Below, one piece after another: positions 45,092-56,155 of a stretch of DNA of 64,000 nucleotides. Source of the stretch: Berghia stephanieae (Eukaryota > Mollusca > Gastropoda > Nudibranchia > Aeolidiidae); the NCBI GenBank assembly GCA_034508935.3, contig CM067445.1, positions 48,626,382 through 48,690,381 of the forward strand. The letters are read 5' to 3'. The translations under genes were made by a program, and so were the position numbers. Within the stretch, counting starts at the first letter, position 1; each line of letters starts with the position of its first letter. The notes beneath the pieces were generated by a model. That model was not told the DNA's origin, made no database searches, and saw only the letters and a program-made list of their open reading frames with translations.

Positions 45092-45383
45092 GGCTTCAAC
45101 AGTCATGACGTCACTTCCCTCGTAATGACGCGTAGTAACTTAGTAACTGGCTCTAAACTATCGGAACAATGGCGGACGCCCTTATGAAATATTTCTCTGA
45201 CGAGCATAAAAGTGTATCAGAGGAGAAAAACATTATAAATATGATCGTTGACTTTTATACATTCTGATCACATAACATATGACAAGTTCTAGCCAGCATG
45301 AAGAACAAAAAGTAACGATTTTCTATGTTTAGAATTACGCTGCTCGCCGTTGCTGGGCCACTTGACATCAGACTATTGCATCC
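45092..45383 (+). mobile_element. MITE family C copy
   Basis: Ggcttcaacagtcatgacgt to gacatcagactattgcatcc. The frame reads M-A-D-A-L-M-K-Y-F-S-D-E-H-K and then stops after about 33 codons. Confidence 0.8.
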
Positions 45384-45832
45384 AATTTCCGAAAGAAGAA
45401 AAAAGGATTTAACTATCATTAACTACAAGGACGAATGATGTTGCTTTTTTATTATTATCCTTTGTAACAGGTTGGTTGCCAGTTGTTTATATACATATTA
45501 TACCAGATCCATTGTGTCTAAAACTGACAAAATGACGTATTAAACTTTGGCCAGATTTTGCTTCGTAAATAGAATAAGATAACCCCAAACTTGTCAACAA
45601 GCTTCAAATTTGGACTTCTTTGCAATTTCTTTAGACATCTCAAGTTTTATGTTTTTTTTTTGACTAGTGGGCACCATCGTAGTTTTTCAACCAATTGAGA
45701 CTCATCGTCTTAAAACATTTATTATGATTCATGGTTCTTTAGATGGTGACAATGGAACTTGTATGAGGCATTTGCTAACTCATTTGTATTATTAAGGAAA
45801 AAGAACATAGATGAAGATTATAATTATTTAAC

Positions 45833-46080
45833 TGTCGTACTCTAAAAGGACACGTATTTAAACATTTAGCCAGACAACCCGTCATTCAAATATCGATCGA
45901 TCTAAATTACCATCATCTTGGCAAAAACTCTCAAACCTGGGACTTAATGAAGAACTTCGCGAAGTCCCAGGTTTGAGAGTTTTTGCCAAGATAAGGGTAA
46001 TTTAGATCGATCAATATTTGAATGACGGATTTTCTGGCTAATTTTTTTTGAATACGTGTCCTTTTAGAGTACGACAGTTA
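45833..46080. mobile_element. MITE family B copy, clean palindrome
   Basis: Gtcgtactctaaaaggacac ... gtccttttagagtacgac. The arms match for most of their length, around agaacttcgcgaagtcc. Confidence 0.9.
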
Positions 46081-46086
46081 AATGAG

Positions 46087-46268
46087 CTCAAGGCCACACA
46101 GTGGCGCAACAGGTAGTCGAACTCGGTACCTTTCGGGTACGAAGCAAGTCACATAGCCTTGGTTAACTTTGCGGCGCTGCACTGCGGCTGACGTCTGTGT
46201 TATTCCAGTCTTTCATTGGAATGTATCCTAAAGAAAAATTCCCCCTTAGGAATGAATAAGGGAATTAA
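46087..46268 (+). mobile_element. SINE family 3 copy with inverted head
   Basis: Bases 46087-46146 are the reverse complement of the head segment (ctcaaggccacaca ... gggtacgaagca). The body from 46147 on is in normal orientation (aagtcaca ... ctgcactgcggctgacg ... gaataagggaatt). Compare 16500-16565, where the same 60 bp is upright. Confidence 0.75.
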
Positions 46269-46464
46269 TTTATTGTATGTATGAGTTGTATTGTACATTA
46301 GTACAGCAGCTAAGGTGCTATGCTACATCAGCATAAAAGTGTCATGGTCACAGGGAATCCATATATCGGGACCAAGCACGTCTGTTCCTGGCATAGAATC
46401 CAGCCCATGCAGTAGAGTGCCTGCTGGTCTAGTTGTCGTTTATTATTAATTTATTATTGATTAA

Positions 46465-46530
46465 AATAACTATTTGAATTTTCTGGCCAAAATGAAATAA
46501 AAATGTTTTGTCATTGTGACGCAGTAAAAG
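46465..46530. mobile_element. MITE family B end fragment
   Basis: Tatttgaattttctggccaa and a degraded terminus. Confidence 0.4.
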
Positions 46531-47200
46531 CCTATAGCCCACTTGAAATGCAGTATTAAATGGATTGTGATGCGACGTCTCGATCAAAAACAAGATGATA
46601 GCTTTGTGAATAGTTTGATTTCACAATAAACATGATACTAATTGTGGACAAAAATATTGCAAAATATATGGTTGTTTTTGTTATACTCATGAGAGGGATA
46701 GGCGATAAGATAAAATGGTGGGAGGGGGGGGAGAGAAGTGGGTGTGTGTTGCTGTGTGAAAGAGAGACGGAAGATGAGGTTGTTGTGGATGTGGTGGGCG
46801 GACGAAAGGATAAGAGAGAGAATTAGATGAAGAGAGAGAGTGAGCAAATTGGATAGAGGAGATGGGAACAAAAGGGGGGGAAGGGGGGTAGATGAAGTAA
46901 TAAAATAAAGCGGTAGAAAACAATATTATGGTTGTGTAGTTAGAATAGAGAGATAGAATAGATGGAGAGAGAGAGAGAGTTGATGAGGTAAAGGGAGAGA
47001 GAAGAGAGGAGAGAGGATGTTATGGATGTTTGAAAGAGAGAAATAGACAAAAGTGGAGAGAAAGGAGAGAGAGGATATAATACATTTACTGAATTAAGAA
47101 AGACAATAAATGTGTCACGGACTCATGTAACTAGGAGATCATTCAATGTTTAGACGACTATAACATATTTTAAGGGACGGGCCACATATAAAGAAAGAAA
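46531..47200. other. Purine-rich intergenic stretch
   Basis: GA/GGAG-rich from 46710 to 47070; no gene seen. Confidence 0.5.
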
Positions 47201-47202
47201 GA

Positions 47203-47300
47203 AGACATGACGTACTCAGCTCTTTGTTATTGTTATTAGACAGCATTTTTATGATTGCTTCTCACTAATTCTAACTATCTTACTAAAAGACATATGTGCT
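47203..47300 (+). mobile_element. MITE family A 5' fragment
   Basis: Gacgtactcagctctttgtt and ttgcttctcactaattct; it then breaks off. It resembles the left part of the copy starting at 47364. Confidence 0.7.
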
Positions 47301-47454
47301 TGGCACGACTATGTATGGCACCTAATGTTTACGATCTAACTTTTATGGCGCGGCCACAATGAAAACGACATTGACGTCACTCAGCTCTTTGTTATTGTTT
47401 TTAGACAGCCATTTTATGATTGCTTCTCACTAACTTCTATCTATCTTACTAAAG

Positions 47455-47644
47455 ACAGTATGCGCTTGGCTAAGAAGCTCATAACATTGCCATCCGGAAG
47501 TATAACGGACCAACACACAAAACTGTATTCATGAACGTTTATAGTCAGGTTAATACAGTTCAGTGAGCATTACTCATAAACGCGGATGGCAAAAAAAAAA
47601 CAATAACAAAGACCTGAGTGACGTCATCTTCGAACTATCTATAA
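47455..47644 (-). mobile_element. MITE family A young copy, nested
   Basis: From agtatgcgcttggctaagaa to gacgtcatcttcgaactatc, in reverse orientation to its host copy. Confidence 0.85.
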
Positions 47645-47658
47645 ACACCAATCAGACT

Positions 47659-47842
47659 ATAGATAGAATGAAGTTGACGTCACTCAGGTCTCTGTTATTG
47701 TTTTTTGCCATCCGCGTTCATGAGTAAATCTCACTAAACTGTATTATAAACTTTCATGGTTACATATAGTTTTGTGTGTTGGTATGTTATACATCCGGAT
47801 GGCAATGTTATGAGCTTCTTGGCCAAGCGCATACTATCTATA
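47659..47842 (+). mobile_element. MITE family A young copy, nested
   Basis: Atagatagaatgaagttgac to gcgcatactatctata, in the host copy's orientation. Confidence 0.85.
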
Positions 47843-47856
47843 TAAGCATAAATGAT

Positions 47857-48050
47857 ATAGATAGTATGCAGATGACGTCACTCAGGCCTTGTTTATTGTT
47901 TTTTGCCATCCGCGTTTGTGAGTTGTTCTCACTAAACTGTATTAACCTGATTATAAAAGTTCATGGTTACACAGAGTTTGTGTGTTGGTCCGTTATACTT
48001 CCGGATGGCAATGTTGTGAACTCCTTGGCCAAGCGCATTCTATCTATACA
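47857..48050 (+). mobile_element. MITE family A young copy, nested
   Basis: Atagatagtatgcagatgac to gcgcattctatctata; adjacent to the previous copy with about 14 bp between them. Confidence 0.85.
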
Positions 48051-48248
48051 TAGATAGTTTTGTGTGGCGGTTCGTTTTATCCGCCAATCAACCAATTTTG
48101 TGAGTTGTTTTTTTTTAGCAAACCGCACAGCATCAATATCGTGTAAGGTCGTTGTATTTATTCATCTATTCGTTTATTTGTTTATTTTTACCTGTAGTTT
48201 CAAAACGGTAAACTTCAGGATGATTTCTTTTATTTTTTATTAGCTGTT

Positions 48249-48521
48249 TAAACCAGACCTGCCTAGTACTACGAAAAATTCTTAGAAATACGAATTTTTG
48301 GCTCCAGCTACAGAACTACATTCGCTTCTTTGACTCACTAAATAAATCTTGTTGAAAAAGAAAGTTTAGTTCCCTAGAATCTATATTCAGGCCTTTGGAG
48401 CATTTTCGGATCATGCTAAGGGCAACAAATTTATTTCTCAAGCTATTTAAAGTGACTTTTCTTCTTTTTATTCCCTTGGAAACTAGGAATTTTTTAAACT
48501 TCAAGTAGGCAGCTCTGATTT
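48249..48521 (-). mobile_element. MITE family D copy
   Basis: Tttaaaccagacctgcctag to gtaggcagctctgatttaa, the best view of the terminal inverted repeat. Confidence 0.8.
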
Positions 48522-48621
48522 AAGTGCTGAAAACTGAATCTTTTGTCAAAATATGTCACTTCGGTTAGGCTGTTAATGTTTTGTTGAGAAGAATATGGAT
48601 ATATACCGTTTCTATACAATC

Positions 48622-48853
48622 TAAGAGTGATTTTATTCAATTTCTACAATATTTTTTATACATCCGCTTTGTTCAGAAAGTGAGAGTGAATAGAGATATT
48701 CTTTTTTTTTCCGGTTAGCATCGTACATTTTCGTTAACCTACGATGTCAACCGGAAAAAAAGAAAAGAACAACGATCTCCTCCCACTTTCACGTTCTGAA
48801 GACAGTGAATTCTTGAAACAATATTGTAGAATTTGAATAAAATTACATTTAGA
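48622..48853. mobile_element. MITE family F: hairpin element
   Basis: Two arms of about 100 bp (attttattcaatttctacaa ... ccggttagcatcgta) are inverted around a short loop, cattttcgttaac. Match quality falls toward the outer ends. Confidence 0.7.
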
Positions 48854-49539
48854 TTATTTCATGAATAGCTCCTTTTACTAAAAAGTTGAGCATTATTATT
48901 TCATTGTTTATGTTTTTAAAAAAAAATAATTTATAAGGTTCCCAGATGAGGATGTGGCAATTGTCCGTCACTAAGTTATTTTGGATAAACTGATGAAAAT
49001 TTAATTTGCATCAGTTTTTATCAGTTGAATAATGTTTATATCTATGTGGGGTTTTTTTTTTGGACAATCTATAGAATAGCAAAAATAGTTTATCAAAAAA
49101 GACGGTGTAGACAATCAACTTTGTCCACAGTTTTTCGACACTTTAAAAAGCTGTAACCAATAGATATAATATAGTATAACGTTATTAAATTGTAAATGAT
49201 GTTTCGTGGAATAAATGAAATAAGCGTAAATGTGTAAATGCGTCACAGCTTGTCTGGTGTCTGTGTAATTGATTAGTGGGAGAAAACGGTCGTAAAGCCA
49301 GATTGCCTGTGTCGTAAATCACTGACGTACGACTTGCTTCCGTTCTGGATCCGATTGGATTGTCTGAGAATCATAACAACATTATTATTGTTGTTGTGTG
49401 GAATACAGTGCTGTTTGATTGTAACAGATACGTCGGTAATGTGAACATGTAATATTTGGTGACGTTAAGCGTGGTTCACTTTATCCTTGTCTAAGAGATA
49501 GAATGTGTGGGAATTAAAAACATGTGTTGTCGATTTCAT
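48854..49539. other. AT-rich intergenic stretch
   Basis: Nothing recognised. Confidence 0.45.
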
Positions 49540-49551
49540 GTCTCTCTCTCT

Positions 49552-49616
<65 letters not shown>

Positions 49617-49645
49617 TTCTTTCTTTCTGCTTTTCTTTCTTTCTT

Positions 49646-49735
<90 letters not shown>

Positions 49736-49760
49736 GCTTTCTTTCTTTCTTTCTCTCTCT

Positions 49761-49804
<44 letters not shown>

Positions 49805-49832
49805 CTCTCTCTCTTTCTCTCTCTCTCTCTCA
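49540..49832. repeat. (CT)n/(CTTT)n pyrimidine tract
   Basis: About 290 bases almost purely pyrimidine. Confidence 0.98.
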
Positions 49833-50112
49833 AGCTAAGTCGTTACTCTAGGAATTGGTTGTAACAGAAGACCGCCTTAAATAAGAAGGTAGGACGGAAA
49901 GGGGAGATCATCCAATCACCACTTCACCACCGATACCCAATGATTTCTTGGATGATTCGATGGCAACGTGTGCAATCAGTGAAACTCATTTCTAGTACTT
50001 TACCATTTTCATCCCTAAAATATGTGTAGAAATTTAAATATGCCAACTTTGACAATTAAAAATAATGATGATATTGGAATAAGCTTAGAAAAAAATTGAA
50101 GCAAATTTTATT

Positions 50113-50178
50113 AGGGATCCCTTGTAAAGCGCTTCGAGCACGTTTAGTGGATATTGCTATACATAATAAAATCTCAAT
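50113..50178 (+). mobile_element. SINE family 1 tail fragment
   Basis: Cttgtaaagcgcttcgagca and the following tttagtggatattgct are all that remain. Confidence 0.8.
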
Positions 50179-50394
50179 TACGAACTTATTTCGTAAAGGC
50201 AACTAATGGTGTGTGACTCCCCCTTTTTGAGTCACCTGTTCCTCCAGGTTTGGGGGGTTGTCGAAGGGTTAACATCCCTTCCGTAAAACTCAAATCGTCA
50301 CAGAAATACAGTCGGACAAATCAAATCCTTTTTTAACTTAAAAGTTTCTGCAATGACCTCCGCCAAACAAACAGCTTCGACAGAAGCTGATATA

Positions 50395-50475
50395 CAGATA
50401 AGTGATAAGACATGGAACTAGATTTTTAAAAAGTTAGCTCAAGATGGAGAGGGATGGAAACTGTTTGTCTGTGGC
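50395..50475 (+). mobile_element. LINE C-terminal relic, same family as 28.1 kb
   Basis: It shares the K-T-W-N ... K-L-A-Q-D ... W-K-L-F-V reading and much of its nucleotide sequence with 28225-28295. It is short and broken, and is followed by a (GAT)n run. Confidence 0.5.
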
Positions 50476-50507
50476 CTATACCTTGACTCATGGTGAAAAA
50501 GGAAATG

Positions 50508-50537
50508 CCGATGATGATGATGATGATATGATGATGA

Positions 50538-50597
<60 letters not shown>
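50508..50597. repeat. (GAT)n microsatellite
   Basis: Between two LINE relics. Confidence 0.97.
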
Positions 50598-50599
50598 GG

Positions 50600-50740
50600 T
50601 CAAACAAAGAATTACGGTATTGAAGCAAATCAAAGAGTTCACTGGATTGACCAGAGACAAAGAGATGTGGAGAGAAACTGTGAAAGAAGCCTCAAACGCC
50701 TGGGATAGGCATGGAACTTGTTGACGATTGTATATTACAA
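50600..50740 (+). mobile_element. LINE C-terminal relic
   Basis: One frame reads L-T-R-D-K-E-M-W-R-E-T-V-K-E-A-S-N-A-W-D-R-H-G-T, a typical end of a LINE endonuclease/RT protein. It directly follows the (GAT)n run. Similar trinucleotide runs often trail LINE 3' ends, so the run may be a tail from the previous insertion. Confidence 0.5.
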
Positions 50741-50820
50741 AATTTGAAGAAAAATCTTTGGTGTATCTATATGTACTTATCTAATGCTATTGTGTAAAGC
50801 TCATTTGTCTGAAGACACTT

Positions 50821-51072
50821 ATGAATAACATGTACATATTTCTCATTAAAAGAAGAAGATGGCAATGGTTCATGCATGTATGTCATATATCTGAAGAAAC
50901 ACTGGTAAGGAAGACTTTTCGATGGACACCCCAAGGAAAAAGGAAGCGAGGCTACCTCAATGAGACCTGGATATGGGTAAAAAAGCAGAGACATCTGTCT
51001 CTCGAGGTGGCCCCGGAAAAGCAGCTGACAGGACCTGGAGGAGATCTCTTGCGCCAGCAGGCCCGGAGATGA
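50821..51072 (+). mobile_element. LINE C-terminal relic (CFDP2-type)
   Basis: An open 83-codon stretch reads R-R-R-W-Q-W-F-M-H-V ... W-T-P-Q-G-K-R-K-R-G-Y-L-N-E-T-W. This is the conserved C-terminus of the same LINE class as the host element at 8893-9335, ending where those proteins normally end. It is only the tail; no RT domain is upstream. Being open for 83 codons may reflect modest age rather than function. Confidence 0.75.
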
Positions 51073-51334
51073 TTGAATGAGTGGGTGAGTGAATGAGTGA
51101 GTGAATGAGTTAGTGTACTTATTGCTTTTGGGTTTAAGCTTTAAAAGATCTCTAGGAAAATCCTTTAAATGGTCTACAAGGAGAGAGGACAAAATACTAC
51201 ATCCCCTCTCACAACGTACACACTTATACTAAGACACATTCATATCCTTATGGCGTGAGGTTGTCGCAAAACATAGGCCAAACCACACTCGGTGGGTTTT
51301 AAGTCGTATTAAAACATGAGGAAGCATCTTAAAC

Positions 51335-51510
51335 AGGTTGATGGATGGATCGATGGATGGATGGTATGGTTGGATGGTTGGATGGATGGAGGGATGGTGT
51401 GGATTGACGGACAGACGAGTGAGTGGATGGATGGATAAATGGTTAGATGGATGAATGGATGGGTTTGGGCGGATGGATGGAAGGGTGTGTGAATTGAAGG
51501 TTGGATGGAT
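51335..51510. repeat. (GGAT)n-rich tract
   Basis: Imperfect tggatgga repeats. Confidence 0.92.
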
Positions 51511-51601
51511 AAGTGTTAGTATACGAGAGACAACTGTAATTTCTCCGTTTTAGCGTCAATTATACACAGAGGCTGCATGCACAGAAAGTCGACAAGAGTT
51601 A

Positions 51602-51895
51602 TGGCGGCTATGTGGTCTTGTGGTATATGACACTAACTTTCGGATCGGAAGGTCCTGGATTCGAGCCTCGCTCGGCGCAAAATTGAGTACTTGGAAAAGA
51701 CTCTTTATTCACATTCTTCACCGTACTCAGGTGTAAATTGAGTAATCCTGACCGTTTACAGCGTTGTCTCTGTCCGAAAAAAAAAGTTATAATATCGCCT
51801 AGCAGGCGTCATCTCTCGTTCTACATGTTAAGTGTTGCTGTTGGCTTTGTAAAGCGCTTTGAGCACGATTAGTGGGTATTGCGCCGTACAAAACC
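51602..51895 (+). mobile_element. SINE family 1 copy, full length
   Basis: Complete head with A and B boxes, body and tail. Confidence 0.9.
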
Positions 51896-52492
51896 TCAGG
51901 ATTTTATCAATCCCTAGGCAGGATAGAACATAGCCTACAAGTACTAACCTCAACAATTCAGAGGACAAACAACAAATTTGCAACATCATGGAATTTGTAT
52001 AACAAATGCTACGAAAAGTAACCGGAAAGCGAGTCGATTTGTCTTTTCGGTGGGCAAACAAACAGGAAGCTATGGCAGCAATCTCATCCTTTCACATAAA
52101 TATTGATAAAACTAACGTCACGTTACGGTCTCGGAGAATCCCGCTACCCCCGACCTCATCTGCATAATCATATCTGTCTCTATTTATATTTATTCATCCG
52201 ATTGGTTGACCTTTGAAGGTTGCGTATTTTATGATCTGGTGTCATGAATAATAAATAAAAAATCGTGTCTAGGATGTCGAATCGGAAGTACATTGTTTTA
52301 TTTTGTCTACACCAATAATATAAACTTAACTATCAAACACAAAAGGTGAATGACCAAAGCATAAATTTGTTTTGTTTCGGTAAAGTTTGGTTTGGTTTGG
52401 TTGTTTGGCTTTTGCTTGTTTGTTGGGTTTTTTTTTTTTGTTTGTTTGTTTGTTTGGGTTGTTGTTGTTTTTGTTTATGTTTTTGTTGTTGT

Positions 52493-52496
<4 letters not shown>
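51896..52496. other. Intergenic stretch
   Basis: No repeat family recognised; becomes T/G-only after 52380. Confidence 0.45.

Positions 52497-52544
<48 letters not shown>
52497..52544. repeat. (GT)n in a T/G-only region
   Basis: The surrounding 52380-52680 is almost free of C and A on the plus strand. Confidence 0.95.
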
Positions 52545-52546
<2 letters not shown>

Positions 52547-52771
52547 TTTTTTTTTTATTTTCGTGTTTTTTTGTTTTTTTTGGTGTTTTATTTTGGTTAT
52601 TTTTTTAAAATTTTACTTTTTACTTTTTTCATTATTTTCAAAGTGTCGATGCTTTTTATTGCTTTGTTTTGATTTTTCAAAATAATCTTTTTGAAATAAT
52701 CATTCGGAGATTTGGTGATGAATTGACCTAACACATGCATTCAAGAGACGATCCAGAGCACAAAGGACTAG

Positions 52772-52973
52772 TATAGATGGAATGAAATTGACGTCACTCA
52801 GCTATTTGTTATTGTTTTTAGACAGCCATTTTACTTTTACTGATAAGTTCTCACTAAATGATATCAATCAGACTATGACCGTTTATGGTCACGTATATAG
52901 GTATATGTGTCGGTCCGTTTTATCCGGCTGGTGGATGTTTAGAGTTGTTTTCCTAAACGCATAGTATCAATAT
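52772..52973 (+). mobile_element. MITE family A copy (older subtype)
   Basis: Tatagatggaatgaaattga, the TGACGTCA octamer, and the end gcatagtatcaatatt. Confidence 0.8.
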
Positions 52974-52995
52974 TCAGCATACACATAAAGGAAAA

Positions 52996-53292
52996 TGGAG
53001 CTTTATATAGCGCAATGTCCACTAAATGTGCTCAAAGCGCTTTACAAGGGGTCCCTGGTAAACAACAACATTTAACATGTAGGACGGGACATGCCGCCTG
53101 TTAGGCGATATTACAATTTTTCGGCCTAAGACAACGCTTTTAACGGCCAGGTACTCATTTTACACCTGAGTACGGTGAGAGAATGTGAGTAAAGAGCCTT
53201 TTCCAAGGACTCAACTATACGCCGAGCGAGGCTCGAACCCAGGACCTTCCGATCCGAAAGCGAGTGTCATACCACTAGACCACATTGCCGAC
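52996..53292 (-). mobile_element. SINE family 1 copy, well preserved
   Basis: It belongs to the subfamily with gagctttatatagcgc and atgtaggacgggacat, and is close to the copies at 53.7, 59.5 and 59.9 kb. Confidence 0.92.
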
Positions 53293-53293
53293 A

Positions 53294-53505
53294 TATTCTG
53301 TCGTGATCTGAAACAAAAATCCGCCTTCAAATCAGATTGATTAAAATGGCTCAAATTTCATCAAAAACTTTTAAACCTGAGTTTGCAAGGAACTCCCAGG
53401 TTTGAGAGTTTTGGATAAGTTAATGGGCATTTTAAAGAGATGGATATAATTTGAAAGACGAGTTTTCTGGCCAAATTGTTAATGTGATTTTTCAGAGAAT
53501 GGCAG
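53294..53505. mobile_element. MITE family B copy
   Basis: Tctgtcgtgatctgaaac ... cagagaatggcag, with a shortened centre. Confidence 0.8.
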
Positions 53506-53739
53506 GTTGGACACCAGGGCACCTCAAACATGAACGAACCAAAATTTTAAAAATACGCGAGAAGTCGAATTTTGACATGATCGGAACTTATCTCCCCGTC
53601 AATCTCGATTTAAATTAAATTATAACTGTTACAACTTTTTGGGGGGCTGAAGAAGAATATTGAGCCCAAACCGTACTGTTTGTGGTATTTTTGTGGTTTT
53701 GCCCATTTTAAATTTATTCATTATCGTACACATTTTTGT

Positions 53740-54042
53740 GCGGCTATGTGGTCTAGTGGTATGACACTCGCTTTCGGATCGGAAGGTCCTCGGTTCGAGC
53801 CTCGCGCTCGGCGCATAGTTGAATCCTTGGAAAAGGCTCTTTACTCACATTCTCTCACCGTACTCGGGTGTAAAATGAGTACCTGGCCGTTAACAGCGTT
53901 GTCTTTGTCCGAAAAATTGTAATATCGCCTAACAGGCGTCATGTCCCGTCTTACATGTTAAATGTTGCTGTTGCCCAGGGACCCCTTGTAAAGCGCTTTG
54001 AGCACATTTAGTGGATATTGCGCTATATAAAGCTCAATTTTT
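53740..54042 (+). mobile_element. SINE family 1 copy, well preserved
   Basis: Head gcggctatgtggtctagtgg to tail gcgctatataaagctcaatt. It is inverted relative to the copy 450 bp to the left. Confidence 0.92.
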
Positions 54043-54354
54043 AAATATTTTTTGTACATAACTTTTTACAATATGCCAGCTTAGTATTCACTTTGAATTT
54101 TCCGCGGACAAGCTGATTCATTGGGGGCCATTGTATCTACTAACAACTAGCCGAGGGAGTCGAATTCCTATGGGTAATCGATACTGAAATATCTGATGGG
54201 TATCGTATTCATAATTTGTGATCCAAGACGTCTAACTGTTATTATGTTGAATTAACTGAATGAATAGAAATGAGTTAAGAGACAAATGATTAGAATTTCA
54301 TAAATTCTAGTTTGTTGGGTTATTTCTTATCTTACCTTATTATCTAACACAAAA

Positions 54355-54657
54355 CTTGATCTTTTATATAGCGCAATTTCCACTAAATATGCTCAAAACG
54401 CTTTTCAAAGGGTTTCTGCCCAAGAGTAACGCGTAAAATTTAGAATGAGACACCACGCCTATAAGGCAATATTACAATTTTTTTCGGACAGAGACAACCT
54501 TGTTAAAATCCAGGTATTCATTTGATACCTGAGTACAGTGAGAGAATGTCAGTAAAGAGCCTTTACCAAAGACTCAACTATGCGCCGAGCGAGGCTCGAA
54601 CCCAGGGCCCTCCGATCCGAAAGCGAGTGTCGTACCACAAGGCCACATAGACGCACA
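54355..54657 (-). mobile_element. SINE family 1 copy, full length
   Basis: Complete, moderately diverged. Confidence 0.88.
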
Positions 54658-54706
54658 AAAACACGAACTATCTAAAACTTCCTATAATGATACATCCTTT
54701 CAATGC

Positions 54707-54835
54707 CTCGTTGTCTCTGTCCGAAAAAAAATCGCATAACAGGCGTCGTGTCGTCCCGTCCTAAATGTTAAGTGTTGCTGTTGACCAGGGATCCCTTGCA
54801 AAGCGCTTAGAGCACGTTTAGTGGATATTGAGCTT
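54707..54835 (+). mobile_element. SINE family 1 copy, 5'-truncated
   Basis: Begins at the gttgtctctgtccg block and runs to the tail. It is inverted relative to the copy 50 bp to its left. Confidence 0.85.
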
Positions 54836-55009
54836 TATTTTAAAAATGCCCAATTTTTTAAAACTATTAATTCCCTTTTTAGCATTTTAGTCACTCCGAA
54901 ATATTACTCCTTTGAAAAATACTTTCTATAGTCCACTTGTTAGTGCAGCTTAATATCTACGTTTATTTTGGTTTGTGGTTCTATTACTTTGTGCTGAGTT
55001 AACTCATAG

Positions 55010-55075
55010 CTGAGGGGAACATGACCACGTCCCTTCGGACTGTCCGAGGCAACGACCCAGGCATTACTATCGAAG
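55010..55075 (+). CDS. Candidate 66-bp exon of an unknown gene
   Basis: An acceptor-like tract ends ctcatag at 55009 and a good donor, GAAG/GTATGT, follows at 55076. Between them one frame is open and locally GC-rich: E-G-N-M-T-T-S-L-R-T-V-R-G-N-D-P-G-I-T-I-E. The ATG at 55021 sits in a fair start context (A at -3), so this could be a first coding exon with a non-coding 5' part. The product is not recognised. Neighbours are SINEs. Confidence 0.35.
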
Positions 55076-55257
55076 GTATGTGTTAAAGACTAATTCAAAA
55101 TTTCTACCCATCAGAACAATCGAAAAAAAATATAAGACTATATGTAACCTTAGATCTATTTAGTCTGATTCAGAGAAAATAATGGCATCGAATCATTCAA
55201 CTGTTTTGTTTTAAACCCTTGACAAAGAGAGGAGTGTCGTTTACTTTATTTATTCTG

Positions 55258-55550
55258 TGGCGACTATGTGTCTTGTGGTATGACAGCTTTCGGATCGGAA
55301 GGTCCTGGGTTCGAGCCTCTATAGGAGCATAGCTGAATCCTTGGAAAAGGCTCTTTACTCACATTATCTAACCGTACTCAGGTGTAAAATGAGTATCTGG
55401 TCGTAAACAGCATTGTCTCTATCGGAAAAAAAAATTGTCATATCGTCTAACAGGCGTCATGTCTCTTTCTAAATGTTATGTGTTGATATTGGTCATGGAC
55501 CCTCTGTAAAGCGCTTTGAGCACATTTAGTGGATATTGCTCTATATAAAA
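55258..55550 (+). mobile_element. SINE family 1 copy, full length
   Basis: Head to tail, with a small gap in the head. Confidence 0.88.
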
Positions 55551-55994
55551 GATTTTTTTTTGGAAACAGCCAGATATGTTTGTCCAAGCGGGCTTGGAGC
55601 GTGTGTCACAAATCCCATGTTTGATTGGCTAAAAATTTATTGGTCAATTTTAAGGGTCAGCAGATTGAGGAACATACAAAAATAACGATCTCCTCATAAA
55701 CAAACACAAAAGCAACATTTTATTTAAAGACCAATGCCTCTATTTGTTGTTGGCTACATAGGAGTCGAGTGCCTTTCAACCGGGTGCATTGTTCATCCCA
55801 GGGTGCCCCAACTATTCTTAAAGGGTGTACCACTTTAATAGGGTGTACTAGGTGGACGACATATATACCGGCATAAAACAAAATAGTCAATTTAAAAAAG
55901 CAATTTCTAAAAAGCACATTGAAAGCACCTCTTTTAAAGTATCTATAAGTAACTCTTTCAAAATTTGATTGAATTTTTCCATGTCCTGTAGGTG

Positions 55995-56155
55995 AAATAT
56001 CCTTTGCGCATGCGTTCTTCGCTTCATGGTCACGTGCTCTTGGCTCCATTAGTATATTATTATTATATAGATTATTTCCGATGCTATAAAACAAGCGGCA
56101 TCGCTCGCTCATTGACCTGCGATGACCTGTGGTCGTTGGGGCGGGTATAGCAATC
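55995..56155. promoter_or_regulatory. Promoter-like motif cluster
   Basis: Within 150 bp I see gcgcatgcg (56006-56014, an NRF-1-type core), cacgtg (56031-56036, E-box), tataaa (56085-56090), two tgacct half-sites four bases apart (56113-56118 and 56123-56128, a DR4 arrangement on the minus strand) and ggggcggg (about 56138-56145, GC box). CpG is locally frequent in an otherwise AT-rich setting. Which strand it would serve is unclear. The overlapping minus-strand 175-codon frame (55720-56247) has no recognised motif and is not called as a gene. Confidence 0.35.

Larger units (their letters stand above)
47364..48137 (+). mobile_element. MITE family A older copy carrying three nested young copies
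   Basis: Pieces of one old copy are the left end (47364-about 47450), a 13-bp middle piece caatcagactata (about 47646-47659) and the right end (about 48054-48137, ending cacagcatcaatatc). Three young copies fill the gaps, at 47455-47644, 47659-47842 and 47857-48050. Confidence 0.8.
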
